In this document: one piece after another, positions 22,146-32,560 of the stretch
Layout: every line of letters begins with the position of its first letter
Position numbering within the stretch: the stretch's first letter is position 1
DNA from: Prorocentrum cordatum
Lineage: Eukaryota > Sar > Dinophyceae > Prorocentrales > Prorocentraceae
NCBI GenBank assembly: GCA_963575745.1
Contig: CAUYUJ010018715.1
Location: forward strand, 452,501 to 516,500
Direction: 5' to 3'
Length of the DNA: 64,000 bases
Notes under the pieces: generated by a model
Database searches by the model: none
What the model saw: only the letters and a program-made list of their open reading frames with translations
What the model was told of the DNA's origin: nothing
Program-made: the position numbers and the translations under genes

Positions 22146-22735
22146 TTAAGACGTTTCGATCTTACCTGCTCGCGTGTTAACACGTATTTCCTAAACCCTC
22201 GTTGCCCGCCCTCCTCGTCTCCGACGGTACCCCCCTTAGGGGTATATCTTTTTTACCTGCAACGTGTATTACGTGCAGCCCCTAAGACAGGAAATGAGAG
22301 GACGAATGGAAGGAAGGGACAAGGGGCAGGGGTGCTCTTGAAACGTGCGTCCTGCATGAATCGCGAGAAGTCTCTAGCGATACCGCGATTCCCAAATACA
22401 TCGTGAAGAAACCCACACCGAAAGCGTGATTCCTGAGTGCCGAGGGCGCGGCGTCTGAATAAGTGGCAAAGAAATCGCACGCGAGAGCGCGACTCCTGTA
22501 TAAATTGTGAAGACGTCCCGCGCGAGATCGCGATTTGCAAATAACTGATGAAGACATATCAGGCGGGAGCCGTTATTCTTGCTGTACACTGGGGGCCAAC
22601 AACCCCATTGGTGACCTCTCGCTCACCCTTGTAGAAAAAGGGTGTGAGCCCTTGGAGAAACACTTTGATTGGAAAATGCAATGGCTACCGGAGGGGGAGA
22701 TCAACCAAAGTTGTTCTTTAGAAATGAGATTTCAA
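22141..22735 (+). repeat. 0.6-kb composite repeat, copy 1
   Basis: Contains TTTAAGACGTTTCGATCTTA, CTGCTCGCG, TGCAACGTGTATTACGTGCAG and, at 22340-22570, four diverged subunits of roughly 45-60 bp with GCGATTCCCAAATA-type cores. All recur in the same order about 592 bp downstream. Confidence 0.85.
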
Positions 22736-23330
22736 TAACAACAACGGCATCAGCCAACACTCGCTTTAAGACTGTTCGCTCTTATCTGCTCGCGGACCAT
22801 TTAACAAAATTCGATCGTACCCCCCTGGGGGTATCTATCTTCCTTATCTGCAACGTTTATTTCGTGCAGCCCCTAAGGGGAAGAGAGGATGGATGGAAGG
22901 AACGGACAATTGGGAGGGAGGAGGATGGAGCACGAAAGAGAATAGCAGGAAGGGGGCTAGGAACACAAAACACGTGGCAAAACAAGACCAGCAAACCGGG
23001 AGGGTAGACCCTGACGGGCGGGTCGGGAAGGCGAGCCCAGGCGGCCAGGTCGAGCAGGCGGGTTGTTGAAGCGTGCGTTCTGCATGAATCTCAAGGAAGT
23101 TTTGAGCGATAGCGCGATTCCCAAATAAATCGTCAGGGACTTCGCAGCGAGAGCATGATTCCTGAGTGTCGAGGGCGAGGCGTATGAAAAATTGGCAAGG
23201 AAGCCCCACGCGAGATCACGATTCCTGTGTAAGTTGTTAGGGCGTCCCGCGCGAAAGCGCTATTTAGGAATAGTCACGCAATATCAAGCGGGAACCGCTG
23301 TTGATGCAAACCCGGGGTCAACAAACTAAC
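22736..23330 (+). repeat. 0.6-kb composite repeat, copy 2
   Basis: TTTAAGACTGTTCGCTCTTA and TGCAACGTTTATTTCGTGCAG match copy 1, followed by the same GCGATTCCCAAATAAATCGT subunits at 23075-23300. A short CAA run precedes it at 22736-22760. No gene. Confidence 0.85.
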
Positions 23331-23429
23331 AGGGTGCGAGCCTTGGGAGAAGCACTTTAGTTGAAAATTGCTAAATGCAATGGCTACGGGAGGGGGGGGG
23401 ACCAACCAGACGTATTCGTCAATTGTGAT

Positions 23430-23690
23430 AACTCAACAAGTACAGAAGCAACAACAACAACAACAACAACAGCAACAACAACAACAGCAACAACAGTAGC
23501 AACAAACCCAACAATAACAGCAACAACAACAACAGCAACAACAGTCACCACAACCGCATCCACACCGACAGCAATACCAATAATGACAACAACGACATCG
23601 AGGATTTCACTGGCAACGCCAACGATAACGACAACGACACGAACAGCAGCAACAACAGCAACAACAACAACAAAACCACCAATGATCTTA
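23430..23690 (+). repeat. CAA/CAG triplet tract
   Basis: Degenerate AACAACAACAGCAACA repeat with ACC and ACG variants. Like the tract at 22000, it ends directly at a TTAAGACTGTCCGCTCTTA block. Confidence 0.92.
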
Positions 23691-24190
23691 AGACTGTCCG
23701 CTCTTACATGCTCTCGTGCCACTCAACACGCATATCCCAAACCCTCGATACACGCCCTCCTCGTCTTCGGGCGTGCGGCAAAAAATGGGGCACGATGCCC
23801 AACAACAAATGTTGTCCGAAACTCGACAGCGGCCGCTGTTGGGCAGGCGCCCCCCTGCCTCAGAGGGGCAGCGCTCGCAGCGGTACAGACAGCGAGCCTT
23901 GTCCGAAGGGAACGAGACATGCGGTCGGTCTTCGTCCCCATTCTTTTTGTACGCGTCGGTGGGAGGAAATAGGTAAGCACATGACGTAGTTAGGCGGATC
24001 AAATCGACTGGGCCCAGGCCCCGCCCAAATAATACAAAACGCAACAGAAATAAGAATTCGCTTGTATTTGGACGCTCGAAATAGGTACGGAAAAATGCGT
24101 ACAATGCCGAACAACACATGCAGTCCAAAACCGACAGGGGCCTCTGTTTCGCAGGCGGCTTCTGTGTTCAAAGAACCACGTCCGCGGCGG
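23688..24190 (+). repeat. 0.6-kb composite repeat, partial copy 3, plus direct repeat
   Basis: The 5' part of the composite unit (CTTAAGACTGTCCGCTCTTA, CTCGTGCCACTCAACACG) is present to about 23760 and then diverges. Further on, ACGATGCCCAACAACAAATG (23791) and ACAATGCCGAACAACACATG (24101) head two related stretches of about 90 bp. Confidence 0.65.
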
Positions 24191-24755
24191 CGCGGAGAGC
24201 GAGTCCTGTTCAACATGAAGAAGAACTGGTGGCAAGCATTGTAATCACTCTTTCCGTACCCACATCAATCGTCCCGATTGAAATAGAGTGGGATCTGGGA
24301 GTCCAGACTTCCAATGACCGGCGTCTATCAAGCAGGGACCACCCGTCAGGACATATTTCCATAGGCCAACCGCACATCATCCTTAGAACCCGAACGTGCT
24401 CCAATCACACAAAAACGATGTGTGTTTGAACATCATCCCGATGTGTTGAAATGGCACAGCGTTGGCCAAACACGAGAACATCCCGCACAGACCACAACAA
24501 ATCGCAAGAACATTCTTTGGTGGGCCCATAGCGGTGCCAGGACGCTTCGCTACTGCTTAGGCCCAGTGCGCACAGCCGCCTCCTGCGCCCGGCCGCCGCC
24601 GCCGCCGCCGCGGCGCCCGGCGCCCGCATGGCGGCGGCGGGGGGGGGCCTCGGGCACCCGCGGCGGACCCAACGGCCGTCTGCCCCCTCAGGGCCGACCG
24701 GCGGGGAGCGCGGACGCTGGGGAGGGCGAGGACCCGGACCTCCCAGCAGGGCTAC
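24191..24755. other. No gene seen; GC island at 24560-24730
   Basis: Unique-looking sequence followed by a GCCGCCGCC-rich island whose translations are Ala/Arg/Pro-rich. No exon edges could be defended. Confidence 0.4.
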
Positions 24756-24880
24756 AAAACAAGACCTGGACGTAGATGCCCCAAGTCCAGTCGAGGTTGA
24801 AGGCACTCCAGACAGGTCCAATAGGTTCGGAGTGCTGGTTGTAAGCGCTGTGGAAGGTCAGGGGAGTGCTGGGAGGCAAC
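24756..24880. repeat. Family D hairpin element, copy 2 (degenerate)
   Basis: AGATGCCCCAAGTCCAGTCGAGG matches the left arm of the 8241 hairpin apart from a few bases, and CTGGAAGGTCAGGG-like sequence follows at 24851. The right arm is poorly preserved. Confidence 0.65.
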
Positions 24881-25069
24881 ATCACGACCCAGAGGAGGCC
24901 AAGGCAGAGCTATCACTCGTTTCTTCGCACCGCCGCTGTGTGGGGCGGGGGGAAGGAGGCGAAGGCGCGGGCCCCGCCGCGGGACTCGGCCTCCTCCAAC
25001 TTCCAGGACCACGGTCGCCGTGATGTCGCTGAGGAATGTACCGGCTTTCTCTAGATAAAGACAAAATGG

Positions 25070-25236
25070 CATAAACATAAACTTCGGACGCTGCGCGCGG
25101 ATGTCTTGGATCTGGGATCTGCGCCGGACCCCTTCCCTGGCGCGCGGAGCGCCCCAGGGGTGGCGCCAGAGGCGCCGGAGGCGGGGGGGCCGAGTGCGGA
25201 TCCAAGAAAACCGCGCGGAGCCCCAAAAGCTTATGC
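25070..25236. mobile_element. Family A foldback element, copy 1
   Basis: Begins CATAAACATAAACTTCGGAC and ends AAAAGCTTATGC. Inside are facing words GCGCGCGGATGTCTTGGATC and GATCCAAGAAAACCGCGCGG, around a GGCGCC-rich centre. Homologous to copies at 42560, 43178 and 54866. Confidence 0.8.
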
Positions 25237-25437
25237 TTCTGGCGTCTGTTCTTCTTCGATTCTCACAAGGCCACCGAGAGACCATCGGGGGGAGGAGGGG
25301 GGAAAGGAGAAGGAGGAGGAGGAAGAGGAAGAGGAGGAGGAGGAGTGACCAGGAGTGACCGATGGGGACTTCGTCCCAGGGTGGGAGGCCGCCGACCTCA
25401 GGAGCCAGTGTCTCCAGAGGGTCGCAGCACACAGAAG

Positions 25438-25707
25438 CTAAAGTGCCCTCCGCGTCGCCTCTGGAACACCCTGGTGGCGAGGGCGACGCCCCTGCGAGAT
25501 GCGAGCGAGGTTCTGTTGACCTTTCTTGGACCGACGCGGAGGGCACACTCTCCCTAAGTGTCTACCATCAATGCTGGCAGTGAACCCGCAAACAAAACAA
25601 AACAACAAATTCTCATCCCTCCACTTCCACACCTGATGGCTGGGGTCAACTTTCCTTTTGCCGACCCACAGCTCCCCCAACAGACGTTGGATGGATACCC
25701 CAGACAT
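25438..25707 (-). pseudogene. C-terminal Cys-rich tail of the same retrotransposon
   Basis: An open minus-strand segment of about 90 codons containing HQVWKW, FCFVCGF, then LGRVC, i.e. a C-x2-C and a following Cys with an upstream His. This is a compact zinc-finger-like pattern seen, in my knowledge, near the C terminus of dinoflagellate LINE proteins, usually as C-x2-CG...L...C followed by a Leu-x-x-(I/L)-x-x-G-x-x-P motif; LARISQGRRP is present here. It ends at TAG 25440-25438. Its last codons overlap a perfect 15-bp inverted repeat (25443-25457 and 25532-25546). The stretch 25708-26040 links it to the RNase H and is out of frame in part. Confidence 0.6.
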
Positions 25708-26044
25708 ATTCGGGGTCGTGGCCGCCAGGGCGGAAGGGAGGGGAATGCAGTGGCGGGCGCAGGCCTGCTACAGCGCCGTGCTGTTCGTGAAGTCACCGTA
25801 GGCCCCGCATCCCCACCTGCCTCCGACAACTCGGACGAACGAGTGGGACGAGGCCGCAAGAGCACGATTCCGACGAGAGATGCGGAGGCGAGGGGCGGGG
25901 GGCGCGATCCACTCACCCTCCCACGGATCCACCGTAGCAGTGTCCTGAAGGGCTCTACGCGCGCGCCTCCGAACCAGCCAAGCCGTTAAATCCACCTCGT
26001 CAGTGCAGGGGACAGGACCTTTGGCGGCGGCTAGCGACCAACCT

Positions 26045-26530
26045 CGATCAGCAGCTTGCGACGCAGCACATCAGTAGTGGCATTGCCGCAAGACCAAAAA
26101 AGCTGGATGGCCGTCTGGATTCCGCCAACCTCGTCTTCCAGATGGGAGGCCGTCCACACGACCGTGACCTGTGCGCCGCGACTTGATGCAGCAGCTCGAA
26201 TTCTGCTGATCCAAAATCAAGACTTGCTTCGTGAGGGGCCGCCCTCTGACAACGCCCGCTCCCCCACGCTCTGCACAGCGCGAGGTGATCAGCGATGTAC
26301 TGGAGTGGCCCCGACGTTAACTCAAGCACCATGCAGAAGGCGAGCAGCTCGGCCCTGGGGACAATTTGTCTTCCCCGACCAACGGCGAAGAGGCCCCCCC
26401 AGACCATGGACCACTGAAACGGATGGCCCTCGATGGGCCCCAGGATGGGCACTCCAGCACCTGCTCCCCGCCGACGGGGGTCGCTCGAAAATTGCCCCCC
26501 AAAGCCGTCGCCGAAAACAAGTTAATCTCC
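26045..26530 (-). pseudogene. RNase H domain of a non-LTR retrotransposon (frameshifted)
   Basis: RNase H removes the RNA strand of the RNA-DNA hybrid made during target-primed reverse transcription. Read on the minus strand: a DGFGG first-aspartate motif at about 26500-26510, VPRAEL with the catalytic glutamate at 26342-26370, YIADH (the usual YSD position) at 26283-26310, and GNATTDVL with the last aspartate at 26069-26092. The first three share one frame that opens just after a stop at about 26526. The fourth is in another frame, so a frameshift lies between about 26280 and 26100. Spacing and order fit the LINE RNase H fold. The presence of all four acidic positions despite the broken frame suggests fairly recent decay. 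Confidence 0.75.
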
Positions 26531-27034
26531 TGAAACAGGTCTGGCAACAGCGACCCAGGGGTCCCCCATGAGATGCAAAGCTTGAGAAAGACATAACTCC
26601 TCATCGAACGACGGCACTGTAACATTTAACTCGCACGTCCCGCGTTTTTCCCCGAGGGCCCAGAACCCGCCGGGCAGGAGCGGCAGTCAGATCCTGGCGC
26701 CGCAGAGCACGTGCGAGGAAACATCCAACACTTCCTGCAAGCGAGCAGCCCCTGCAAGCCTTTGTGGGCCCCGGAGACGGCAAGGCCGTTTTTTCACTGC
26801 TTCCCAAAACAATGTCCCTTGAAAATGGAAACGGCAAATTACGCTACCGAGGAACCCCACAGACTTAATTTAAATCTTATGTGCTTGCTTAAGTTTATCA
26901 TATGTGCGCAATTCTGCGTTCTCAGCCCTCGTCGCGAATGTTCCCCTCTGTGTCATCCAACGCCATATTGCTTGAACCTCCTCCCTCTTCCTAGCCTTCT
27001 ATCCTCCATCGAGGACAGATTCGAGCCAGCCAGC
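26531..27034. other. No gene recognised
   Basis: May include more of the minus-strand retrotransposon, since open minus frames continue to about 26837, but no motif could be identified. Confidence 0.4.
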
Positions 27035-28990
27035 GGCCGCGGTGAGGGACCACCCCCTGCGCACCCTCTATGGTGTCGAGAAAGTGCCACGCCTGCTATG
27101 CCCTGGACGACCGTCGTGCATGGCGGCCGCGGTGAGGGACCGACCCCTGCGCAGCCTTTATGGTGTCGAGAAAATGCCGCGACTGCTAGGCCCTGGACGA
27201 CCGTCGTGCATAGCGGCCGCGGTGAGGGACCACCCCGGTGAGAGACCACCCCCTGCGCACCCCCTCTGGAGTCGAGAAAGTGCCACGCCTGCTAAGCCCT
27301 GCGACATTGGCGCTTATAGAGAACGCGGTGAGAGACCACCCCCGTGCGCACCCCCTGTGGTGTCGAGAAAGTGCCACGCCTGCTAGGCCCTGCGACATTG
27401 GCGCGTATAGGGGCCGCGGTGAGAGACCACCCCCTTGCGCACCCCCTGCGGTGTCGAGAAAGTGCCACACCTGCTAGGTCCTGCGACATTGGCGCGTATA
27501 GAGACCGCGGTGAGAGACCACCCCCTGCGCACCCCCTCTGGTGTCGAGGAAGTGCCACGCCTGCTAGGCCCTGCGACATTGGCGCGTATAGGGACCGCGG
27601 TGAGAGACCACCCCCTTGCGCACCCCCTGCGGTGTCGAGAAAGTGCCACGCCTGCCTAGGCCCTGCGACATTGGCGCGTATAGGGACCGCGGTGAGAGAC
27701 CACCCCCTGCGCACCCCCTCCGGTGTCGAGAATGTGCCACGCCTGCTAGGCCCTGCGACATTGGCGCGTATAGGGACCGCGGTGAGAGACCACCCCCTGC
27801 GCACCCCAGGCCCTGCGACATTGGCGCGTATAGAGACCGCGGTGAGAGACCACCCCCTGCGCACCCCCTCTGGTGTCGAGAAAGTGCCACGCCTGCTAGG
27901 CCCTGCGACATTGGCGCGTATAGGACCGCGGTGAGAGACCACCCCCTGCGCACCCCCTCTGGTGTCGAGAAAGTGCCACGCCTGCTAGGCCCTGCGACAT
28001 TGGCGCGTATAGGGACCGCGGTGAGAGACCACCCCCTGCGCACCCCCTCCGGTGTCGAGAAAGTGCCACGCCTGCTAGGCCCTGCGACATTGGCGCGTAT
28101 AGAGACCGCGGTGAGAGACCACCCCCTGCGCACCCCCTCCGGTGTCGAGAAAGTGCCACGCCTGCTAGGCCCTGCGACATTGGCGCGTATAGAGGACCGC
28201 GGTGAGAGACCACCCCCTGCGCACCCCCTCTGGTGTCGAGAAAGTGCCACGCCTGCTAGGCCCTGCGACATTGGCGCGTATAGGGACCGCGGTGAGAGAC
28301 CACCCCCTGCGCACCCCCTCCGGTGTCGAGAAAGTGCCACGCCTGCTAGGCCCTGCGACATTGGCGCGTATAGAGACCGCGGTGAGAGACCACCCCCTGC
28401 GCACCCCCTCTGGTGTCGAGAAAGTGCCACGCCTGCTAGGCCCTGCGACATTGGCGCGTATAGGGACCGCGGTGAGAGACCACCCCCTGCGCACCCCCTC
28501 CGGTGTCGAGAAAGTGCCACGCCTGCTAGGCCCTGCGACATTGGCGCGTATAGGGACCGCGGTGAGAGACCACCCCCTGCGCACCCCCTCCGGTGTCGAG
28601 AAAGTGCCACGCCTGCTAGGCCCTGCGACATTGGCGCGTATAGAGACCGCGGTGAGAGACCACCCCCTGCGCACCCCCTCCGGTGTCGAGAAAGTGCCAC
28701 GCCTGCTAGGCCCTGCGACATTGGCGCGTATAGAGACCGCGGTGAGAGACCACCCCCTGCGCACCCCCTGTGGTGTCGAGAAAGTGCCACGCCTGCTAGG
28801 CCCTGCGACATTGGCGCGTATAGGGACCGCGGTGAGAGACCACCCCCTGCGCACCCCCTGTGGTGTCGAGAAAGTGCCACGCCTGCTAGGCCCTGCGACA
28901 TTGGCGCGTATAGAGACCGCGGTGAGAGACCACCCCCTGCGCACCCCCTGTGGTGTCGAGAAAGTGCCACGCCTGCTAGGCCCTGCGCCA
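27035..28990 (+). repeat. 90-bp satellite array, about 22 units
   Basis: Unit anchored on GGTGAGAGACCACCCCCTGC, with GGTGTCGAGAAAGTGCCACG and GCGACATTGGCGCGTATAG. From 28201 to 28921 the spacing is exactly 90 bp. The first three units (27035-27235) are a distinct subtype (GGACGACCGTCGTGCAT), one unit at 27781 has a 30-bp deletion, and the array breaks into unique sequence near 28990. Interior units differ mainly at CTCTGG/CTCCGG/CTGTGG and GGGA/GAGA. As 90 is a multiple of three, long frames stay open on both strands. Confidence 0.98.
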
Positions 28991-29434
28991 TGGCCTGCAT
29001 AGAGCCTCCTGCCATCCACTGCGAATCCTACACGCACGTCTTGTATATGGCATGGTATGTGTATGTGTATGATGCGTGTGCGGCTATATCGGGACGTGTC
29101 TCATGTGGGTGCCCACTATGTCGCGCACACGCCTCAATGGACGCTGCAGTGATCACGCCAGGCGCGCACTAGCGTTGTATGGTGTGTGTGTGTGTGTTGT
29201 GTGCGAGTGTGTGCATGCGCGCGGCCATATGTAGACGCGTGTCTCATGTACTTGCCGTGCACGCGTTGAGCGCGGGTGAGGGGAGGAAGGAGGAGAGAGG
29301 AGATGAGGTGTGAGGTGAGGTCGTGAGGTGAGAAAGAAAGATAAGGAAAGGGAGGAGAAGGAGAAGGAGGAGACACGGGTGAGACGCGGAAGGGAAGAAA
29401 ACGAGAACCCCATGAAACATGTGGGGCAACAACG
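28991..29434. other. No gene seen; short TG run
   Basis: Contains a TG run at 29177-29205 and a GAGGTGAGG-rich purine stretch at 29275-29400. Confidence 0.45.
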
Positions 29435-29580
29435 GCGACCGGAAACGGCAACAAAAACGGCTCCAGGATTGGAACCGGAGCCGGAACCGGTCAAAAAACG
29501 GCGACGGAACCGGTAAAAAAACGGCGTCGGAACCGGCAAAAAAACGGCAGAACGGAACCGGTAAAAAAACGGCCCTGTCG
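29435..29580 (+). repeat. AAAAAACGGC minisatellite, 24-27 bp period
   Basis: GGAACCGGTAAAAAAACGGC-type units recur about five times with length changes. Confidence 0.88.
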
Positions 29581-29935
29581 TTTCCAGGGCCCACTAAGCT
29601 GCAAGCTCCTGTGATCCACTGTCCGCACGGACCTCTCTGCAGCGCAGCACCCCCGCGGCGGGGCCGAGGCCCCGTGCCCGCCGCGCTCGGGCCAGACGCT
29701 TGTGGAATACTGGCCCCGGGGGGTCCGAGCTCGAAGGGCGTCTGCGGCCAAAAATCGGGAGCGGCCAAGAGAGGGGGGTGCAACTCATGACCGGCGGCAC
29801 GTGCGCGGCCCAGCGGGGGGGCCAGGGACGTAATGAAATTCGCCGGCCCAACGGGCCAGAGGCGTGCTAAGATCTCCGGTGACTGCTTGACAATATTCTT
29901 CTTCGCGCGCGCGGGGCGGCCCCTGGGGGTCTCCC
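29581..29935. other. No gene seen
   Basis: GC-rich unique sequence with frames that match no family known to me. Confidence 0.4.
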
Positions 29936-30540
29936 CACGAAAAGTACCCCGGCAGGGTCCCGGGAGACTCCCGGGAGGGTCCCGGGAGGTTCCCGTCAGA
30001 GATGTTCTCCCTCCTGGGTGCCGCCCTCGAGGTCCTCCAGAGAGCCTCCAGACGCCCCAAAACGCCCCCAAGATGCTACAAGAGGGCTCCGAGATGCCAC
30101 AAGATCGCTCCAAGACGCTCCATATGGCCCCCAAACGCCCCAGGAGGCCTCCAAGAGCACTCCCAAGAGGGCTCCAATAGGCAAAATTCATTGCTTTTCC
30201 TTAGGTTTTGGTGAGGTTTTGGTATTCCCACCCTTTCCGCTTTCCAACGCCCGACGACGGCCCAAGAGGCCCCCAAGACCGCTTCAAGAGTGCCCAAGAG
30301 CCCCCCACAAGGGCCTTACGACGAGCCAAGATGGCCCCAAAACGGCCCCAGAGGGCCCCAAGACGGCCCAAGAGGGCCCCAAGAGCGGCCCCAGGGGGGG
30401 AACACGACACAACATGTCCAGCCCTCGGCCCTAAGAAGCCCCCAGGAGGACCCAGAGGCCCCTGAGAGGTCCCAAGAGGCCCCAAGAGGCCCCCACGAGG
30501 CCCTCAGGAGGCCCCCAAGAGTCCCCCAAGCGGCGGCAGA
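29936..30540 (+). repeat. Degenerate CCCAAGAGGGCCCC array
   Basis: Begins with GGGTCCCGGGAGACTCCCGGGAGG-like words, then CCAAGAGGCCCC/CCAAGACGGCCC units of about 10-14 bp, broken by an AT-rich insert at 30180-30235. Confidence 0.75.
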
Positions 30541-31044
30541 CATGAGACTGTATGGGCCGGCGGAATGAGTGAAGCGATTAAATAAGAAGAGGCGCCATGA
30601 AACCTGGGGAAATATCATGGCCCCCGCCATGACATCCGCCCCCCCCTAGCCATCACCCCCTTCTTTTCCGTCACCGAAAAAGAGACGAGATCTGGACGGA
30701 CAAAGTCGGACGGGGATGAATCGGGGATCTCTGGAGGACGTCTCGCATCGGGGCGCCCTGGCCGTGCCAGAACGCTCGCAGAGCGCTCCGGAAGGCTCTT
30801 GAACGATTTATCCTGGCCCATGCCTCGAGTAGGAGGGGATCGACGTCACCCCAAACTTGGTTTGTCCGCCGAATCTACGAAACACTAGAATGCTCCGTAC
30901 ATCTCTGGAACATGTTACGCATGTTTCGCACATTCGGCGGAAAACCGATGTTGGGGAAAATCAACTCTGTAGTCGACCCCCTACTTGAATGCCCCAGCCG
31001 ACTAAGTGAAAATGGGCCGCGAACTTGCCGTCCCACCGCCCGAC
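30541..31044. other. No gene seen
   Basis: Unique-looking DNA without recognisable features. Confidence 0.4.
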
Positions 31045-31270
31045 ATTGGACGCCTGGAGATCGGCGGAGGGTGTTGCATTCGCGGGAAGAAAATTATTAT
31101 ATTGATTTCGGTGGTGGCATGGACCACGGAACAAACGACACCACCCTCCGACATTGGACGCCTGGAGATCGGTGGAGGGTGTTGCCTTCGGGGGGAAGAA
31201 TGATCCTTTTGATTTCGGTGTTGGTGGCATGGAGCAGGGGACAATCGACACAATCCTGCCTGCGGCCACA
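31045..31270 (+). repeat. 113-bp direct duplication
   Basis: GACATTGGACGCCTGGAGAT at about 31045 and again at 31157, each followed by GGAGGGTGTTGC and, 40 bp on, TTGATTTCGGTG and GGTGGCATGGA. A weak third remnant (GCTGCATTCGCTGGGAGAAA) is near 31387. Confidence 0.88.
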
Positions 31271-31607
31271 CGGGGCTTAGCAGAATACCAGTAGATCTGA
31301 CGCGGGCTTTTGCGCGGTACACGCTACGGCCCCCGATGACCCGTACAGCTACGTGGAGGGCCGTTGTCGTTTGCTTTTTGGTCGAGTGCTGCATTCGCTG
31401 GGAGAAAATTACCCTTCAGAATGGTGCTGGTGGCAGTCTTTCGGCGACCTGGGCAGCCCGAGCATGTCCCACCATCGGCAAGATGGGAACAATCTCCCCT
31501 CGGTGGAGGCACACGTCGATACTAGTGCTGGTGCCAGCGTTGAAGCCACTGCTGCCTCCAACTAGCCCCCACTGCTAGAGGGACCACAAGGCACCGATAC
31601 CACCACT

Positions 31608-31735
31608 CCTCCTGAGTTCGAGGCGAATCCAGCCGTGGCGACGAGAGCCTCCCGGGAGGCCCAGAAATGCGGAAAGACAGGAAGGGTAGCGGTAGCAGTA
31701 CTGCTTCCTTCTCTGACCCACTCGCGCGCTCGCCC
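31608..31735 (+). repeat. Family H dispersed repeat, copy 1
   Basis: GAGTTCGAGGCGAATCCAGC then GTGGCGACGAGAGCC. A close match occurs at 50895-50940 and a weaker one at 58025-58065, all in the same orientation. Confidence 0.65.
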
Positions 31736-31948
31736 TGATTGTGTTCTACTCGTCCCCGTGCGTTCGTTACGGGGGGGAGGGGGGGGGGCAGGGCTTGCGA
31801 GCGCCACAGCATGCTTGTGAAAACCAATGGAAGCCTTTCCACACGCCACAACCTGCCCATGAGCACCGTGCCATGCCCGTGGGGGGGGAACTGGGTAACC
31901 GCCCCCACACCCCCCTGGGCCTCAGCTATGACCACCCTCTGATTCGCA

Positions 31949-32129
31949 GAAGGCATCTACACACCACCACCGTGCCAAGGCAGGGCCATCCTGGGCCCCA
32001 AAATGGTGTATACGCCCTCCTGGCCCAGGCCAGCAGGGCGTATACACCACCACCGTGCCAAGGGTCTGTACACATCCTGGGGCCCAGGATGGCCCTGGCC
32101 TGGCACGGTGGTGGTGTATAGATGCCTTC
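31949..32129. repeat. 181-nt long hairpin with internal direct repeats
   Basis: The outer arms (31949-32000 and 32078-32129) pair from GAAGGCATCTA against TAGATGCCTTC through GGGCCATCCTGGGCCCCA. Inner arms pair around GTATACGCCCTCCTGG and CAGGGCGTATAC. TACACCACCACCGTGCC-like words occur three times. The architecture resembles the 21541 hairpin, and both include a CCATCCTG...GCCCAGGAT module. Confidence 0.88.
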
Positions 32130-32194
32130 GTCGGATCTGGCGAAACGACGGGGGGGAACTGCGACGGAAGGGTACAGCGGTATCAATGCCTTTC

Positions 32195-32560
32195 CCTCCT
32201 CCGATCCACTCGCGCGTTTTGCCGTTGCCGCGCAGCGCGCCCGCGCGGCCCGCGGGGCCGCGGCTCGCCGAAGGGGGAAGAACTGCCGAAGGCCAGCATG
32301 TTTGCGTTCGGCAAGAGATCTGTCTTCGCGTCTTCAGGCCTTCTTAAGGGGTTGCCTCTGCCTTCAGCAGAATGTTCGGTCTCCAGAGGAGCTTGCTGCC
32401 TTCGGAACTTGCTGCCCTCAGTGAGCATAAACTCTTGCTGCCTCTGGTTAGCAAACATGCCCGCCTTGAGCCGCTGCCGCGCAGCGCGCCCGCGCGTCCC
32501 GCGGCTCACCGGGCGCCCGGAGGGGGCGCCTCCTCCTCCGCGGGGGGGATGGCCTGACCG
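32195..32560. other. Duplicated GC-rich island
   Basis: GCCGCGCAGCGCGCCCGCGC occurs at about 32227 and 32474 within two GC-rich blocks, separated by a 170-bp CTTGCTGCC-rich stretch. No gene is defined. Confidence 0.5.

Larger units (their letters stand above)
25438..26530 (-). mobile_element. 3' part of a non-LTR retrotransposon (RNase H and C-terminal Cys motif), decayed
   Basis: The minus strand carries, in order, an RNase H domain and a terminal Cys-rich segment ending in a TAG at 25440-25438. Order and motifs fit the 3' end of dinoflagellate-type LINEs. Upstream (above 26530) no reverse transcriptase was recognised, so the copy is 5' truncated or diverged. Stops and at least one frameshift make it inactive. 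It lies on the opposite strand to the fragment at 43985-46435 and does not overlap it in domains, so the two cannot be shown to be one family. Confidence 0.72.

Noticed and set aside
27035-28990. CRISPR array
   Set aside because: Units are tandem with no variable spacers, in a eukaryotic context with no cas genes.
27616-29172. 518-codon plus-strand frame
   Set aside because: It is produced by the 90-bp satellite, whose period is divisible by three. An equally long frame runs on the minus strand (27564-29015), which a real gene would not need.
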